64,000 nucleotides of DNA from Zwartia panacis. GTDB lineage: Bacteria > Pseudomonadota > Gammaproteobacteria > Burkholderiales > Burkholderiaceae_B. The notes beneath the pieces are model-generated. The model saw only the letters and a program-made list of their open reading frames with translations. It ran no database searches and was not told the DNA's origin. The translations under genes and the position numbers were made by a program. The stretch covers positions 248,001 to 312,000 of the forward strand of contig NZ_JAUHHF010000001.1 of NCBI RefSeq assembly GCF_030410395.1, in the 5' to 3' direction. Shown here in pieces: positions 10,507-20,779 of this stretch (the first letter of the stretch is position 1; each line of letters begins with the position of its first letter).

Positions 10507-11937
10507 ATGTCTTCAAATCAATTTGATGTAGTGGTGATTGGTGCGGGTCCCGGCGGGTATATCGCCGCGATTCGTGCGGCCCAGCTGGGTAAAACCGTTG
10601 CGTGTATCGATGCCTGGCAAAATGGCCAGGGTGGGCCCGCACCAGGCGGCACATGCACCAACGTAGGATGTATTCCTTCCAAGGCTTTGTTGCAGTCGTC
10701 AGAGCATTATGAGCAGGCGAATCATCATTTCGCCGAGCATGGCATCGAGGTCAAGGGTGTTTCACTCAAGCTCGATAAAATGATCGGCCGCAAAAATAGC
10801 GTTGTAAAACAAAACAACGACGGTATTTTGTACCTGTTCAAAAAGAACAAGATCACTTTTTTCCATGGCAAAGGCGCCTTCGCGGGTCAGGTCGATGGTG
10901 GTTGGGCGATCAAGGTTAGCGGCACAACCGAGGCTGACATTGTGGGCAAACATGTCGTGATCGCAACAGGCTCTTCGGCACGCGAGTTGCCAGGTCTGCC
11001 CTTTGACGAGCAGCAAATTTTGTCCAATGACGGTGCCCTGAACATCGGTGCTGTTCCCAAGAAGCTTGGCGTGATTGGTGCTGGCGTGATTGGTCTCGAG
11101 ATGGGCAGTGTCTGGCGACGTCTGGGTGCCGAAGTGACTGTCCTCGAAGCGATGCCAGAGTTTTTGGCGGCTGTTGATACTCAGGTTGCTAAAGAAGCGC
11201 ACAAGATTTTCACCAAGCAGGGTCTGAACATTCAGATGGGCGTCAAACTCGGCGAGATCAAGTCAACAGCCAAGCAAGTGACTGTTCCCTATACGGATGC
11301 CTCTGGCGCGGAGCAGAAACTGGTGGTTGACAAGCTGATCGTATCGATTGGTCGCGTGCCTTATACCGGCGGTCTGAATGCTGAGGCTGTTGGCCTCAAG
11401 CTGGACGAGCGCGGCTTCATTGTGGTTGATGCGGATTGCAAGACGAACTTGCCAAACGTCTGGGCGGTGGGTGACGTCGTGCGTGGTCCGATGCTGGCAC
11501 ACAAAGCTGAAGAAGAGGGCGTTGCCGTGGCTGAGCGTATTGGCGGACAACACGGCCATGTCAACTTTGACACGATTCCTTGGGTCATCTATACCTCTCC
11601 CGAAATTTCATGGGTGGGTCAGACCGAGCAACAGCTCAAGGCTTCTGGCCGAGCCTACAAGGCTGGCAGCTTCCCCTTTCTGGCCAATGGCCGTGCTCGC
11701 GCCCTGGGCGATACCACTGGTTTCGTCAAGATCCTTGCGGATGCGACCACAGACGAGGTGTTAGGCGTGCACATCATCGGACCGATGGCTTCCGAGCTCA
11801 TCGCCGAGGCGGTCACCATCATGGAATTCCGTGGCGCTGCCGAAGACATTGCCCGCATTTGTCATGCCCATCCGACTTTGTCGGAGTCCATGAAAGAAGC
11901 GGCCTTGGCGGTTGACAAGCGCACTCTCAATTTCTGA
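10507..11937 (+). CDS. lpdA: Dihydrolipoyl dehydrogenase (E3)
   Basis: FAD enzyme that reoxidises dihydrolipoamide with NAD+. 476 residues. N-terminal FAD motif GAGPGGYIAAIRAAQ, redox disulfide in GGTCTNVGCIPSKALL, NAD-binding GAGVIGLEMGSVWRRLG near residue 190, second FAD motif VWAVGDVVRGPMLAHKAEEEG, and the C-terminal catalytic HAHPTLSE supplied to the partner subunit. A short insertion before the redox motif (WQNGQGGPAPG) is of the kind seen in betaproteobacterial E3 proteins. Third gene of the odh operon. Confidence 0.98.
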   Translation: MSSNQFDVVVIGAGPGGYIAAIRAAQLGKTVACIDAWQNGQGGPAPGGTCTNVGCIPSKALLQSSEHYEQANHHFAEHGIEVKGVSLKLDKMIGRKNSVVKQNNDGILYLFKKNKITFFHGKGAFAGQVDGGWAIKVSGTTEADIVGKHVVIATGSSARELPGLPFDEQQILSNDGALNIGAVPKKLGVIGAGVIGLEMGSVWRRLGAEVTVLEAMPEFLAAVDTQVAKEAHKIFTKQGLNIQMGVKLGEIKSTAKQVTVPYTDASGAEQKLVVDKLIVSIGRVPYTGGLNAEAVGLKLDERGFIVVDADCKTNLPNVWAVGDVVRGPMLAHKAEEEGVAVAERIGGQHGHVNFDTIPWVIYTSPEISWVGQTEQQLKASGRAYKAGSFPFLANGRARALGDTTGFVKILADATTDEVLGVHIIGPMASELIAEAVTIMEFRGAAEDIARICHAHPTLSESMKEAALAVDKRTLNF

Positions 11938-11942
11938 GGCAC

Positions 11943-13049
11943 TTGCGTGCAACTCTCTTGAACGTTCTTCAATATTACGAGAGCAGTCTGGCTGAGCGCG
12001 GTTATCAGCCAGACCACGCTCAGCGCGCCGCGATAGAGCGTTTACAAAAGTATTTTGACGACTGGATCGCCTTTAAGGGTGCTCGATCCAGCGCGGTCAA
12101 ACGCCTGTTCAAACGACCCGATGTGCCGAGAGGTGTTTATCTCTGGGGTGGTGTCGGACGCGGTAAAAGCTTTTTGATGGATGCGTTTTATGCAACCGTT
12201 CCGGTTAAGCGTAAAACACGTCTGCATTTTCACGAATTCATGCGCAGCGTGCATCGCCAGCTTGACGAAGTCAAAGGCATGCAAGACCCTCTTGATGAGG
12301 TTGCCAAGCGTATCTCCAAACGCTATCGACTCATTTGTTTTGACGAGTTTCATGTGTCGGATGTGGCCGACGCCATGATCCTTTACCGGTTGTTACTCAA
12401 GTTTTTTGAACATGGAACGTCATTTGTCATGACGTCCAACTACGAACCTTCATTACTCTATCCTGATGGCTTGCATCGTGATCGTATTTTGCCTGCAATC
12501 GCTCTGATCAAAGACAGGATGGATATTTTGAATGTGGATGCGGGGATTGACTATCGCCGCCGTACGCTCGAGCAAGTCAAGTGCTATCACACGCCGCTGG
12601 GCCCCGAGGCCGACCAGGCGTTGCAAGAGGCTTTTGCTCAGTTATCAGATACGCCACCTCAGGATCCCGTGCTCTTGATCGAGCATCGTGAAATCACCGC
12701 TAAAAAACGCGCAGGTAGCGTGGTGTGGTTTGATTTTGCAACCTTATGCGGTGGGCCTCGCTCGCAGAATGACTATCTTGAGATCGCCAGTCGGTTTCAC
12801 GCCGTGATTCTTTCTGACGTACCAAAGATGGGACCCAAGCACGCCTCCGAGGCCAGACGGTTTACTTGGCTGATCGATGTTTTCTATGATCACAAGGTCA
12901 AATTGATCATGTCGGCCGCGTGTGAACCTGAGGAAATCTACACCTCGGGTCCGATGTCAAACGAGTTTCATCGCACTGTTTCACGCATTTTAGAAATGCA
13001 GTCCAAGGAATATCTGGATTCCGAGCAGCGCGATACCGTCAGTCTCTAA
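11943..13049 (+). CDS. zapE: Cell division ATPase ZapE (AFG1-like)
   Basis: AAA-type ATPase of the AFG1/ZapE family, associated with the Z-ring during late division in E. coli. 368 residues. Walker A GGVGRGKS near residue 70, Walker B LICFDEFHV near 135, then SNYEPSLLYPDGLHRDR and the arginine-rich C-terminal half typical of the family. The start is uncertain: TTG at 11943 has GAGG only 3 bases upstream, while TTG at 11958 would give the usual MNVLQYY N-terminus but no ribosome-binding site. It begins 5 bases after lpd, so it is translated from the odh transcript. Confidence 0.93.
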   Translation: MRATLLNVLQYYESSLAERGYQPDHAQRAAIERLQKYFDDWIAFKGARSSAVKRLFKRPDVPRGVYLWGGVGRGKSFLMDAFYATVPVKRKTRLHFHEFMRSVHRQLDEVKGMQDPLDEVAKRISKRYRLICFDEFHVSDVADAMILYRLLLKFFEHGTSFVMTSNYEPSLLYPDGLHRDRILPAIALIKDRMDILNVDAGIDYRRRTLEQVKCYHTPLGPEADQALQEAFAQLSDTPPQDPVLLIEHREITAKKRAGSVVWFDFATLCGGPRSQNDYLEIASRFHAVILSDVPKMGPKHASEARRFTWLIDVFYDHKVKLIMSAACEPEEIYTSGPMSNEFHRTVSRILEMQSKEYLDSEQRDTVSL

Positions 13050-13060
13050 GGTCATTATTC

Positions 13061-14419
13061 ATGAACACTCGCGTTCTAACCGGCATCACGACGTCGGGCA
13101 CTCCTCATCTGGGCAATTATGTCGGTGCGATCAGGCCTGCGATTCAAGCGAGCCTTGAAAAAAATGTTGATGCATTTTTCTTTCTCGCGGATTATCACGC
13201 GCTGATCAAGTGCGAAGATGCCGATCGGATTGCACGCTCACGACTGGAGATCGCGGCGACGTGGTTGGCTGCGGGTCTTGATCCCGAGCGCGTCACGTTT
13301 TATCGGCAGTCCGATGTCCCTGAAATACCCGAGTTATGCTGGATGTTGACGTGCGTGACAGCCAAGGGACTGATGAACCGAGCGCATGCTTATAAAGCCT
13401 CAGTTGATCAGAACGTTGCCAAGAATGTCGAGCCTGATGATGGCATCACGATGGGGTTGTTTTCTTATCCTATCCTGATGGCGGCGGACATTTTGATGTT
13501 CAATGCACACAAGGTCCCGGTCGGACGTGATCAGACTCAGCATCTTGAGATGGCGCGCGATATCGCCCAGCGCTTTAATCACTTGTTTGGACAGGGCAAG
13601 GATTTTTTCGTCTTGCCCGAAGCGGTGATTGCCGAGGACGTAGCAACCTTGCCCGGCCTGGATGGTCGCAAGATGTCCAAGAGCTATAACAACACCGTCC
13701 CTCTTTTCGAGGGAGGTGCACGTGCGTTGAAAGCGGCTGTCGCCCGGATTGTGACGGATTCGCGTGGCCCGGGAGAGCCTAAGGACGCTGAAGCTTCTCA
13801 TCTGTATCTTATTTACAAGGCTTTCGCGCAGCAAGCTGAGACCGCTGCATTTCGTCAAGCGTTGTCAGCAGGAATGAGCTGGGGCGATGCCAAGCAAACG
13901 CTTTGCGAGCGAATCGAGCAAGAGCTCGGACCGATGCGTGCGAACTATGAAGATTTGATGGCACATCCCGCCCGAATCGAAGAAATTCTGCAAGAAGGTG
14001 CGCGTAAGGCGCGGGCCATTGCGACCCCCTTTATTCATGAGTTGCGCCAAGCAGTGGGATTACGCACGCTTGCGAATAAAGCGAATGCCGGCGGCGCCAA
14101 GGCGGCAAAAGGCGGAGGTAAAGGCGCACGTTTTGTCAGTTTCCGGGATGAGGCTGGACAGTTTCGCTTTCGTTTTCTGGGTCAGGACGGCACGGAGCTT
14201 TTTTCTTCAGTGGCTTTCGCAGATCCCAAAAAAGCTGGCGCTGCCATGCGCGCTCTGCAGACATGCGAGCTCGAATCATTGCTGACTCTCATCGGAGAGC
14301 TTGATTTCAATCTTACCCTGGAGGGTGAAGTGGTCGCCTCAGGCGTCAAGAGCGAGACTGCTGCCCAACGCTCCGAGCGTATTGAAACGCTCAGAGCGAG
14401 TTTGCGTCCATCCGAGTGA
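13061..14419 (+). CDS. trpS: Tryptophanyl-tRNA synthetase with C-terminal YegP/DUF1508-like domain
   Basis: Charges tRNA-Trp. 452 residues, well above the usual 330-340. Residues 1-340 are a complete class I TrpRS: TSGTPHLGNY (HIGH motif), GRDQTQHLEMARD, and GRKMSKSYNNTV (KMSKS loop). A Gly/Ala/Lys-rich linker at about 343-357 leads to an extra domain: FRDEAGQFRFRFL...ADPKKAGAAMRALQ resembles the DUF1508/UPF0339 (YegP) fold repeat. I believe similar extended TrpRS occur in related Burkholderiales, but the extra domain's role is not known to me. Convergent with tex, 19 bases away. Confidence 0.95.
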   Translation: MNTRVLTGITTSGTPHLGNYVGAIRPAIQASLEKNVDAFFFLADYHALIKCEDADRIARSRLEIAATWLAAGLDPERVTFYRQSDVPEIPELCWMLTCVTAKGLMNRAHAYKASVDQNVAKNVEPDDGITMGLFSYPILMAADILMFNAHKVPVGRDQTQHLEMARDIAQRFNHLFGQGKDFFVLPEAVIAEDVATLPGLDGRKMSKSYNNTVPLFEGGARALKAAVARIVTDSRGPGEPKDAEASHLYLIYKAFAQQAETAAFRQALSAGMSWGDAKQTLCERIEQELGPMRANYEDLMAHPARIEEILQEGARKARAIATPFIHELRQAVGLRTLANKANAGGAKAAKGGGKGARFVSFRDEAGQFRFRFLGQDGTELFSSVAFADPKKAGAAMRALQTCELESLLTLIGELDFNLTLEGEVVASGVKSETAAQRSERIETLRASLRPSE

Positions 14420-14438
14420 GCACCACCCGACTTTCTAC

Positions 14439-16826
14439 CTAACGCTTAAGCTTGGCAAAGGCGGCCGCCATGGCGCCTTGTCCCGTAGTAGCAGGTGCGG
14501 GTGCAGCGTTGCGGTTTGGTTTTGCCGACCCATTGCCACCCGCAGAGGAGCGAGCAGGTGGTGCGTCGTCATTCAACCGCATCGTCAAGGCAATTCGTTT
14601 CCGTGCAATGTCGACCTCTTGTACGCGCACTTTGACAGTTTGCCCGACGCGTACGACATCCCGAGGATCAGAGACGAATTTTTCAGCGAGCGCCGAGATG
14701 TGTACCAGGCCATCTTGATGAACGCCGATATCGACAAAGGCGCCAAAGTTTGCGACGTTGGTCACGACGCCTTCGAGAATCATGCCCGGGAGTAGATCGT
14801 TGAGCGTTTCGACGCCCTCTTTGAAGGTTGCTGTTTTGAACTCTGGACGTGGATCACGACCTGGCTTTTCAAGCTCAAGCAAAATATCCCGAACGGTCGG
14901 TACGCCAAAGCGTTCATCGGTGAATTCAGAAGGCGAGAGCCCTTTGAGTTTTTCACGGTTGCCGATCACGTCTTTCATATCGGCGGAGATTTTCTTGAGG
15001 ATGCGCTCCACGACAGGATAGGCTTCGGGATGCACCGAGGAAGCATCGAGAGGATTATCACCATTTGGAATACGCAAAAAGCCTGCGGCTTGTTCAAACG
15101 CCTTTTCGCCGAAACGCGATACTTCTTTAAGAGCGAGACGATTTGAAAAGGCTCCCTTTTCATCGCGATACGCCACGATGTTTTTGGCAAGTGTGCTGTT
15201 CAGACCTGAGACACGTGTGAGCAGCGCTGCTGAGGCGGTGTTGACGTCCACGCCGACGGCATTCACACAATCTTCGACAACCGCATCCAGAGAGCGCGCA
15301 AGTTCCCGTTGGTTCAGGTCGTGCTGATATTGACCCACGCCAATGGCCTTGGGTTCGATTTTGACAAGTTCGGCCAGTGGATCTTGCAGGCGTCGAGCGA
15401 TCGAGGCTGCTCCGCGCAGGCTGACATCGAGGTCAGGAAACTCCAGCGCCGCCAGTTCAGAGGCGGAGTAGACCGAGGCCCCGGCCTCTGATACTACGAC
15501 TCGCGTGAGTTTGAGGTCAGGTTGTTCGGACATCAGGTCCGCCACCAGTTTTTCTGTTTCGCGCGAGGCGGTCCCATTTCCAATCGCGACCAGTTCGATC
15601 TTGTGTCGACGGGCAATCGCCGCCAGTGTGGCGAGTGAGCCTGCACGGTCGCGTCTGGGTTCAAAAGGATAGACTGTGGCCGTTTCAACGAGTTTGCCGG
15701 TGTGGTCGATCGCAGCGACCTTGACGCCTGTTCTGATCCCTGGATCCAGACCGAGGACTGCTTTGGGGCCAGCCGGTGCGGCAAGCAACAGATCTTTCAG
15801 GTTGGCAGCAAAGACACGGATCGCTTCTGCTTCTGCACTTTCGCGCAAGCGCGTGATCATTTCCGTTTCGAACATCGTGAGCAATTTGACGCGCCAAGTC
15901 CAGCGAGCCACATCCGCCAGCCACTTTGCCCGAGGTGTGGGAGCTGCGTCAAAAAGATCCCGTCCAAGTTTTAGAAATTGAGCCACTCGCTCAACGCAAG
16001 GGTGTGGCACCAAAACATCCTGGCTCTCCTCGAGTCCAATGCGCAACTCAAGTACCCCTTGTTGGCGACCGCGGAGCATGGCGAGCACTCGATGCGAGGG
16101 TAGTGTGCGCAGGGGTTCGCTAAATTCGAACCAGTCGCGGAAATTCGCCCCCTCGGCTTCTTTGCCTTCGGCTACCTTGGAATACAGATAGCCATGCGAC
16201 CATAAATGCGTGCGCATATCGGCCAGCAAGTCGGCATTTTCGGCATAGCGTTCGGCGAGGATATCTCGAGCCCCATCTAACGCAGCCTTGGGTTCTGCAA
16301 TATTTGCATCCGGATTTAAATATTGTCCGGCAAGCGTCAGCGTATCGCAGCCGAGGTCAGCCAGGATGGCATCTGCCAGGGGTTCGAGTCCGGCTTCTCG
16401 GGCAATCTGGGCGCGTGTGCGACGCTTGACCTTGAAGGGGGCGTACAAGTCTTCAAGTCGTTGCTTGGTATCCGCCTGTTGAATCGACTTTTCAAGCTCG
16501 GGTGTGAGCTTTTGCTGTTCGGTGATCGAAGCCAGAATCGCCGCCCGACGGTCTTCGAGATCTCGCAGATACAGTAGGCGAGTATCCAGATTGCGCAACA
16601 CTGTGTCGTCCAGGCCCCCGGTGGCTTCTTTGCGGTAGCGGGCGATAAAAGGGACAGTTGCGCCATCCTTGAGCAATTCAATGACGGCCGTGACCTGCTG
16701 GGGTCTGATGCCCAGTTCCTCGGCGAGCTGGGCAGTGATGCGTTGCTCGGCCTGTGCGGCGGTGACGGGCGCGGCCAAGGTCGAGGACGGGGTGGAGCTT
16801 GAATGGCTGGTGCTTGAATCGCTCAT
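14439..16826 (-). CDS. tex: Transcription accessory protein Tex
   Basis: Nucleic-acid-binding protein of the Tex/YhgF (RNase H-like YqgF) family, implicated in transcription and toxin-gene expression in Bordetella. 795 residues from the ATG at 16826 ([11 protein letters not shown]); the open frame runs on upstream but that part looks unrelated and overlaps the divergent helicase promoter. Domains in order: N-terminal helical Tex domain ([14 protein letters not shown]), YqgF domain ([18 protein letters not shown]), helix-hairpin-helix repeats ([17 protein letters not shown]), S1 RNA-binding domain near 650-720 ([22 protein letters not shown]), and a low-complexity Ala/Gly/Ser tail. Confidence 0.95.
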   Translation of the reverse strand: MSDSSTSHSSSTPSSTLAAPVTAAQAEQRITAQLAEELGIRPQQVTAVIELLKDGATVPFIARYRKEATGGLDDTVLRNLDTRLLYLRDLEDRRAAILASITEQQKLTPELEKSIQQADTKQRLEDLYAPFKVKRRTRAQIAREAGLEPLADAILADLGCDTLTLAGQYLNPDANIAEPKAALDGARDILAERYAENADLLADMRTHLWSHGYLYSKVAEGKEAEGANFRDWFEFSEPLRTLPSHRVLAMLRGRQQGVLELRIGLEESQDVLVPHPCVERVAQFLKLGRDLFDAAPTPRAKWLADVARWTWRVKLLTMFETEMITRLRESAEAEAIRVFAANLKDLLLAAPAGPKAVLGLDPGIRTGVKVAAIDHTGKLVETATVYPFEPRRDRAGSLATLAAIARRHKIELVAIGNGTASRETEKLVADLMSEQPDLKLTRVVVSEAGASVYSASELAALEFPDLDVSLRGAASIARRLQDPLAELVKIEPKAIGVGQYQHDLNQRELARSLDAVVEDCVNAVGVDVNTASAALLTRVSGLNSTLAKNIVAYRDEKGAFSNRLALKEVSRFGEKAFEQAAGFLRIPNGDNPLDASSVHPEAYPVVERILKKISADMKDVIGNREKLKGLSPSEFTDERFGVPTVRDILLELEKPGRDPRPEFKTATFKEGVETLNDLLPGMILEGVVTNVANFGAFVDIGVHQDGLVHISALAEKFVSDPRDVVRVGQTVKVRVQEVDIARKRIALTMRLNDDAPPARSSAGGNGSAKPNRNAAPAPATTGQGAMAAAFAKLKR

Positions 16827-16932
16827 TGTTTCCAGAACTTTAATGATGACAACAAACGGACGATTTTGCCACAAGACTGAATTCGGCCCCGTTTCGACGG
16901 GGTATGATCCGGCTTGCCCTTTGGTGTCCTTT

Positions 16933-18924
16933 ATGCAAGAACCTACGATTTCCGAGCTTTTCTCTCTTGATGGCCCTCTGGCCGTCATGTCTCCTGGCTT
17001 TCGCGTCCGGCCCTCCCAGATTGAGCTTGCCCAGGCTGTTGAGCGCACCATTGCCGAGCGCTCAACACTGGTGGCTGAGGCAGGGACTGGCACAGGTAAA
17101 ACCTGGGCTTACCTGGTGCCCGCTTTACTTGGAGGAGGAAAGGTTCTGGTCTCGACCGGGACGCGTACCCTCCAGGACCAGTTGTTTGCGCGTGATTTGC
17201 CCAGGGTCCGAGAGGCCTTGAGTCTGCCAGCCTCGATCGCGCTTTTAAAAGGGCGTGGTAATTATGTGTGCCACTATCACCTGGAGCGAATTCAGGGAGA
17301 GGATCGGTCTCTGCATTCGCGGGCTGAGGTCCAGCAGTTGCGTCATATCCAAACGTTTACACAGCAGAGCAACACAGGCGATCGCGCCGACTTGCCTTCG
17401 GTTCCCGAGGATGCGGAAATTTGGCAGCGTGTGACCTCCACGCGTGAAAATTGTCTCGGACAGGATTGCCCCAATGTGCGAGATTGTTTTGTCCTCAAAG
17501 CGCGTCGCCAGGCACAGGAGGCAGATGTTGTCGTGATCAATCACGCCTTGTTCATGGCGGATTTGATGCTGCGTGACGAGGGGATTACAGATTTGTTACC
17601 TGCCGCGGATACAGTGATCTTTGATGAGGCCCATCAGCTGCCTGACACGGCAACGCGTTTTCTCGGAACAAGTATTTCGACTCACCAGTTATTAGACTTA
17701 TCCAAGTTGGTAGAAACCGCAGGTTTGGCGCATGCACGCGAGCTGACGAACTGGTCGGAGCAGGCGCGTCGGATTGAGCACGCCGCCAAGGAACTCAGGC
17801 TGAGCTGCGCTGCGCTTGAGAAAATGCCAGCGCGCAGAGTGACTTTCGAAGCCTTTCCCTCGCCAGAGAACTTTGATGCTGCACGCGATGTGTTGCAATT
17901 GGCTCTTGATGAGATTGCACGCATGCTTTCCAGTGTTGAGGAAAAGCATCCTGATTTGGCTGCGGCTGCGCGCAGCTGCCACGAACTTGCAGAGCGCTTA
18001 TCCCAATGGGGAAAGCCGGGTCGAACGAGTCATGCTGCGCTTGAGGATGAGCAGGAGGTTGTGCGCTGGGTTGAATTAGGCCTGCACCATGTTCGCTTGC
18101 ATGCGGCGCCTCTTTCAGTTGCGGAGGCGTTTTCACGCTATCGACAGGGCGGTCAGGCTTGGATCTTTACTTCCGCGACCTTGTCTGTCCATGGAGATTT
18201 TTCACACTTTACCTCTCGCCTGGGACTGGAAAAAGCCGAAACGCTGCGCATGGAGTCCCCGTTTGATTATGCGAATCAAGCTTTGTTATTCGTACCTAGG
18301 TCGCTACCTCCTCCTCAGTCGGCGGATTTTTTACCTGCGTTCGTCGACACCTTGATGCCGTTGATTCAGGCCAGTCAGGGAGGCGCCCTGGTTTTATGCA
18401 CGACGTTGCGTGCGGTCGAGCGTGTGGCGGGGTTGCTGGCGGACGCTTACGATCGGCTTGGTTTGACTTGGCCAATCATGCGCCAAGGCAACGGTACGCG
18501 TCGGGATTTGCTGGAGCGGTTTCGCACACTTGACCATGCCGTGCTGGTGGGGAGTGCAAGTTTTTGGGAAGGGATTGATGTGGCCGGTGATCGTTTGACC
18601 CTCGTGGCGATTGATAAGTTACCCTTCGCGCCGCCGGATGATCCCGTGCTTGAGGCGCGTCTAAAGGCTTGTCGCAGTCGTGGCGGTAACCCCTTTATGG
18701 AGTATCAGCTTCCTGAGGCTGCAATTGCGCTCAAACAAGGAGCGGGTCGGCTCATTCGCACCGAGACAGACTGGGGCGTGCTGATGGTGGGTGATACCCG
18801 TCTGGTTGACAAGCCTTATGGAAAACAACTTTGGCGGGGCTTGCCGCCTTTTGCAAGGACACGCGATGTTGAGGAGGCTGTGGCCTTTTATCAACGCCAC
18901 AGCGCTCCGATTGATGCGACTTAG
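16933..18924 (+). CDS. DinG/YoaA-type ATP-dependent DNA helicase (XPD-like, Fe-S)
   Basis: Superfamily 2 5'-3' helicase related to DinG/YoaA and XPD. 663 residues from the ATG at 16933. Walker [15 protein letters not shown] near residue 54; an Fe-S domain with four Cys ([29 protein letters not shown]); DEAH box [12 protein letters not shown]-terminal ATPase motifs [15 protein letters not shown] and [15 protein letters not shown]. The sequence is closer to YoaA than to true DinG by length. Divergent from tex, with starts 106 bases apart; its stop codon overlaps the stop of convergent bamD. Confidence 0.92.
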   Translation: MQEPTISELFSLDGPLAVMSPGFRVRPSQIELAQAVERTIAERSTLVAEAGTGTGKTWAYLVPALLGGGKVLVSTGTRTLQDQLFARDLPRVREALSLPASIALLKGRGNYVCHYHLERIQGEDRSLHSRAEVQQLRHIQTFTQQSNTGDRADLPSVPEDAEIWQRVTSTRENCLGQDCPNVRDCFVLKARRQAQEADVVVINHALFMADLMLRDEGITDLLPAADTVIFDEAHQLPDTATRFLGTSISTHQLLDLSKLVETAGLAHARELTNWSEQARRIEHAAKELRLSCAALEKMPARRVTFEAFPSPENFDAARDVLQLALDEIARMLSSVEEKHPDLAAAARSCHELAERLSQWGKPGRTSHAALEDEQEVVRWVELGLHHVRLHAAPLSVAEAFSRYRQGGQAWIFTSATLSVHGDFSHFTSRLGLEKAETLRMESPFDYANQALLFVPRSLPPPQSADFLPAFVDTLMPLIQASQGGALVLCTTLRAVERVAGLLADAYDRLGLTWPIMRQGNGTRRDLLERFRTLDHAVLVGSASFWEGIDVAGDRLTLVAIDKLPFAPPDDPVLEARLKACRSRGGNPFMEYQLPEAAIALKQGAGRLIRTETDWGVLMVGDTRLVDKPYGKQLWRGLPPFARTRDVEEAVAFYQRHSAPIDAT

Positions 18925-19769
18925 AACAGACGCAGTGGGTTCCAGGCGCTGTACTTATTGGGGAAACCTTCGCTGATCAGCTTGGTTTTGGGAAAGTTTT
19001 GCAGCAAGACCCGCTCTGCATCGTTGCGAAGTTCCGTCATGCCAAGCTTTTCATAAGACATCATCATGATGTACAAGGCCGATTCGGCAGCGGGCACACC
19101 CTGGTAGTCGGTGATCACGCTCTGGGCGCGGTTGATGGCCGCGACGTAGGCGTAGCGATCGTAATAGAAGCGTGCAACGGCGAGTTCATTTTCGGCCATT
19201 GTATTGACCAGCCAGTTCAGGCGCTTGCGCGCATCGGGTGTGTAACGGCTTTCTGGGAACTGCTGTACGAGCTCGGTAAAGGCGGCAAAAGACTGACGCA
19301 GCGCGCGCACGTCACGCTCGCCTGGATTTTGACGCGTCAGACCCGAAAATACGGCGCTGGGCGGCGTGAAGTTGATGAGTCCCTTGAGGTACAGCACGTA
19401 ATCCATTGAGGGATTGCCGGGGTATTGTTGCTGAAAACGATTGAGTGTCCCCAGGGCAAGCTCAGGCTCTTTGTCTTTCCATTGGCAATAGGCCAGATTA
19501 ATCTGGGCCTGCTGCGCATACACACCAAACGGGAAGCGTGCCTCAACCGCCGCAAAGCGCTCTTTGGCAACGCGCCAGTTTGCCGCATTCATTTCGGTTT
19601 TGCCGTCTTGGAACAGTCGCTCAGCATTCCAGTTCGCTGTGGGATCGTATTCCGGAGCCTTCGTGCCGCAGCCGGCAATGACCACCAATGCGGCGAGCAT
19701 TAGCAAAACACGGCTGGCAAGCTGGCTGAGCGCGAGTGTAGGAAGAAAAGAAAGGGCGGTGCGACTCAT
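18921..19769 (-). CDS. bamD: Outer membrane assembly lipoprotein BamD
   Basis: Essential lipoprotein of the BAM complex that inserts beta-barrel proteins in the outer membrane. 282 residues from the ATG at 19769, chosen because AGGA lies 9 bases upstream; a GTG 33 bases earlier is possible. An N-terminal signal ends in the lipobox VIAGCGTKAPEYD. The rest is tetratricopeptide-like (NAANWRVAKERFAAVEARFP, QINLAYCQWKDKEPELAL, YVAAINRAQSVITDYQG), as in ComL/YfiO. The bamD-rluD-pgeF arrangement (bamD divergent) matches the E. coli order. Confidence 0.96.
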   Translation of the reverse strand: MSRTALSFLPTLALSQLASRVLLMLAALVVIAGCGTKAPEYDPTANWNAERLFQDGKTEMNAANWRVAKERFAAVEARFPFGVYAQQAQINLAYCQWKDKEPELALGTLNRFQQQYPGNPSMDYVLYLKGLINFTPPSAVFSGLTRQNPGERDVRALRQSFAAFTELVQQFPESRYTPDARKRLNWLVNTMAENELAVARFYYDRYAYVAAINRAQSVITDYQGVPAAESALYIMMMSYEKLGMTELRNDAERVLLQNFPKTKLISEGFPNKYSAWNPLRLF

Positions 19770-19822
19770 CACGAGATGATCCTTGGTGTTAGCATTCTCC
19801 ACTGATTATAAGACGAGTCGAA

Positions 19823-20779
19823 ATGCCTGATACCCCTATTTCTGAAGATGCCCTCCCGGACGACGAACCCCTGATTTTTCTGGTGACGGATGAGATGCCG
19901 CTCGAGCGGCTGGACAAGGTCCTGGCTCAGTTGGTGCCTCAGCACTCCCGTAGTCGTCTTCAAGCCTGGATTGAGCGCGGGCATGTGCTTGTCAACGGCC
20001 AGGTCGCACGTGTTCGCCAGACGCTGCGAGAGGATGACGTGATCACTGTTTATGCTCAGCCATCCCCGGAAGAAGGCGCATTCAAGGCCGAACCGATCGA
20101 TTTCGAGGTGATGGGTGAAAGTCCTGACTGGGTCGTCGTAAACAAACCAGTCGGTCTTGTGACCCATCCTGGTGCCGGCAACTGGAGTGGGACGCTGTTG
20201 AACGGATTGCTTTACCGCTATCCAGAGTTGGCCCAAGTGGCGCGAGCGGGGATTGTGCACCGTCTCGATAAAGATACTTCGGGACTGTTGGTGGTAGCTA
20301 GAAACGAGGTGGCTCAAACGCATTTGGTTCGGCAGCTCCAGGCTCGAACCATGGGGCGCGAATATCTGGCTCTGGCGCATGGGCGGATGTTGGGCGCGGG
20401 GACGGTGGATCGTCCGATTGGACGGGATCCGCGGGTACCTGTTCGTATGAGCGTCGAGCGTCCAAGCGCTCCCAAACCTGCTGTCACGCATTACGCGCTG
20501 ATGCGCGTAGGTGAGTACCACGGTTCCAATATCTCCCAAGTCAGTTGTCGTCTGGAGACCGGCCGCACCCACCAGATCCGCGTGCATCTGGCGAGCTTGG
20601 GTCATCCCCTGTTGGGCGATACGCTATACGGTGGAAGAATTTTGGGTGATGCGAATCGGCAGATGCTTCATGCTTATCAACTTCGATTCGAAGATCCGGG
20701 CACAGGTGGCGAGGTGTCTTTTATCGCGCCGCCAGCCGAGGATTTATCGAGAGTCCAAGATCAAATCCAATGGAAATAA
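19823..20779 (+). CDS. rluD: 23S rRNA pseudouridine synthase RluD
   Basis: Makes pseudouridines in helix 69 of 23S rRNA (U1911/1915/1917 in E. coli numbering). 318 residues. S4 RNA-binding domain at about 25-85 (ERLDKVLAQLVPQHSRSRLQ), catalytic domain with the active Asp in VHRLDKDTSGLLVVARN, then GRTHQIRVHLASLGHPLLGD. Starts 53 bases from the divergent bamD start. Its last 10 bases overlap pgeF, indicating translational coupling. Confidence 0.95.
   Translation: MPDTPISEDALPDDEPLIFLVTDEMPLERLDKVLAQLVPQHSRSRLQAWIERGHVLVNGQVARVRQTLREDDVITVYAQPSPEEGAFKAEPIDFEVMGESPDWVVVNKPVGLVTHPGAGNWSGTLLNGLLYRYPELAQVARAGIVHRLDKDTSGLLVVARNEVAQTHLVRQLQARTMGREYLALAHGRMLGAGTVDRPIGRDPRVPVRMSVERPSAPKPAVTHYALMRVGEYHGSNISQVSCRLETGRTHQIRVHLASLGHPLLGDTLYGGRILGDANRQMLHAYQLRFEDPGTGGEVSFIAPPAEDLSRVQDQIQWK

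Noticed and set aside
16827-17093. Upstream extension of the tex frame
   Set aside because: The extra 89 residues overlap the divergent helicase gene and look unlike Tex, while MSDSS at 16826 gives a normal-length protein.
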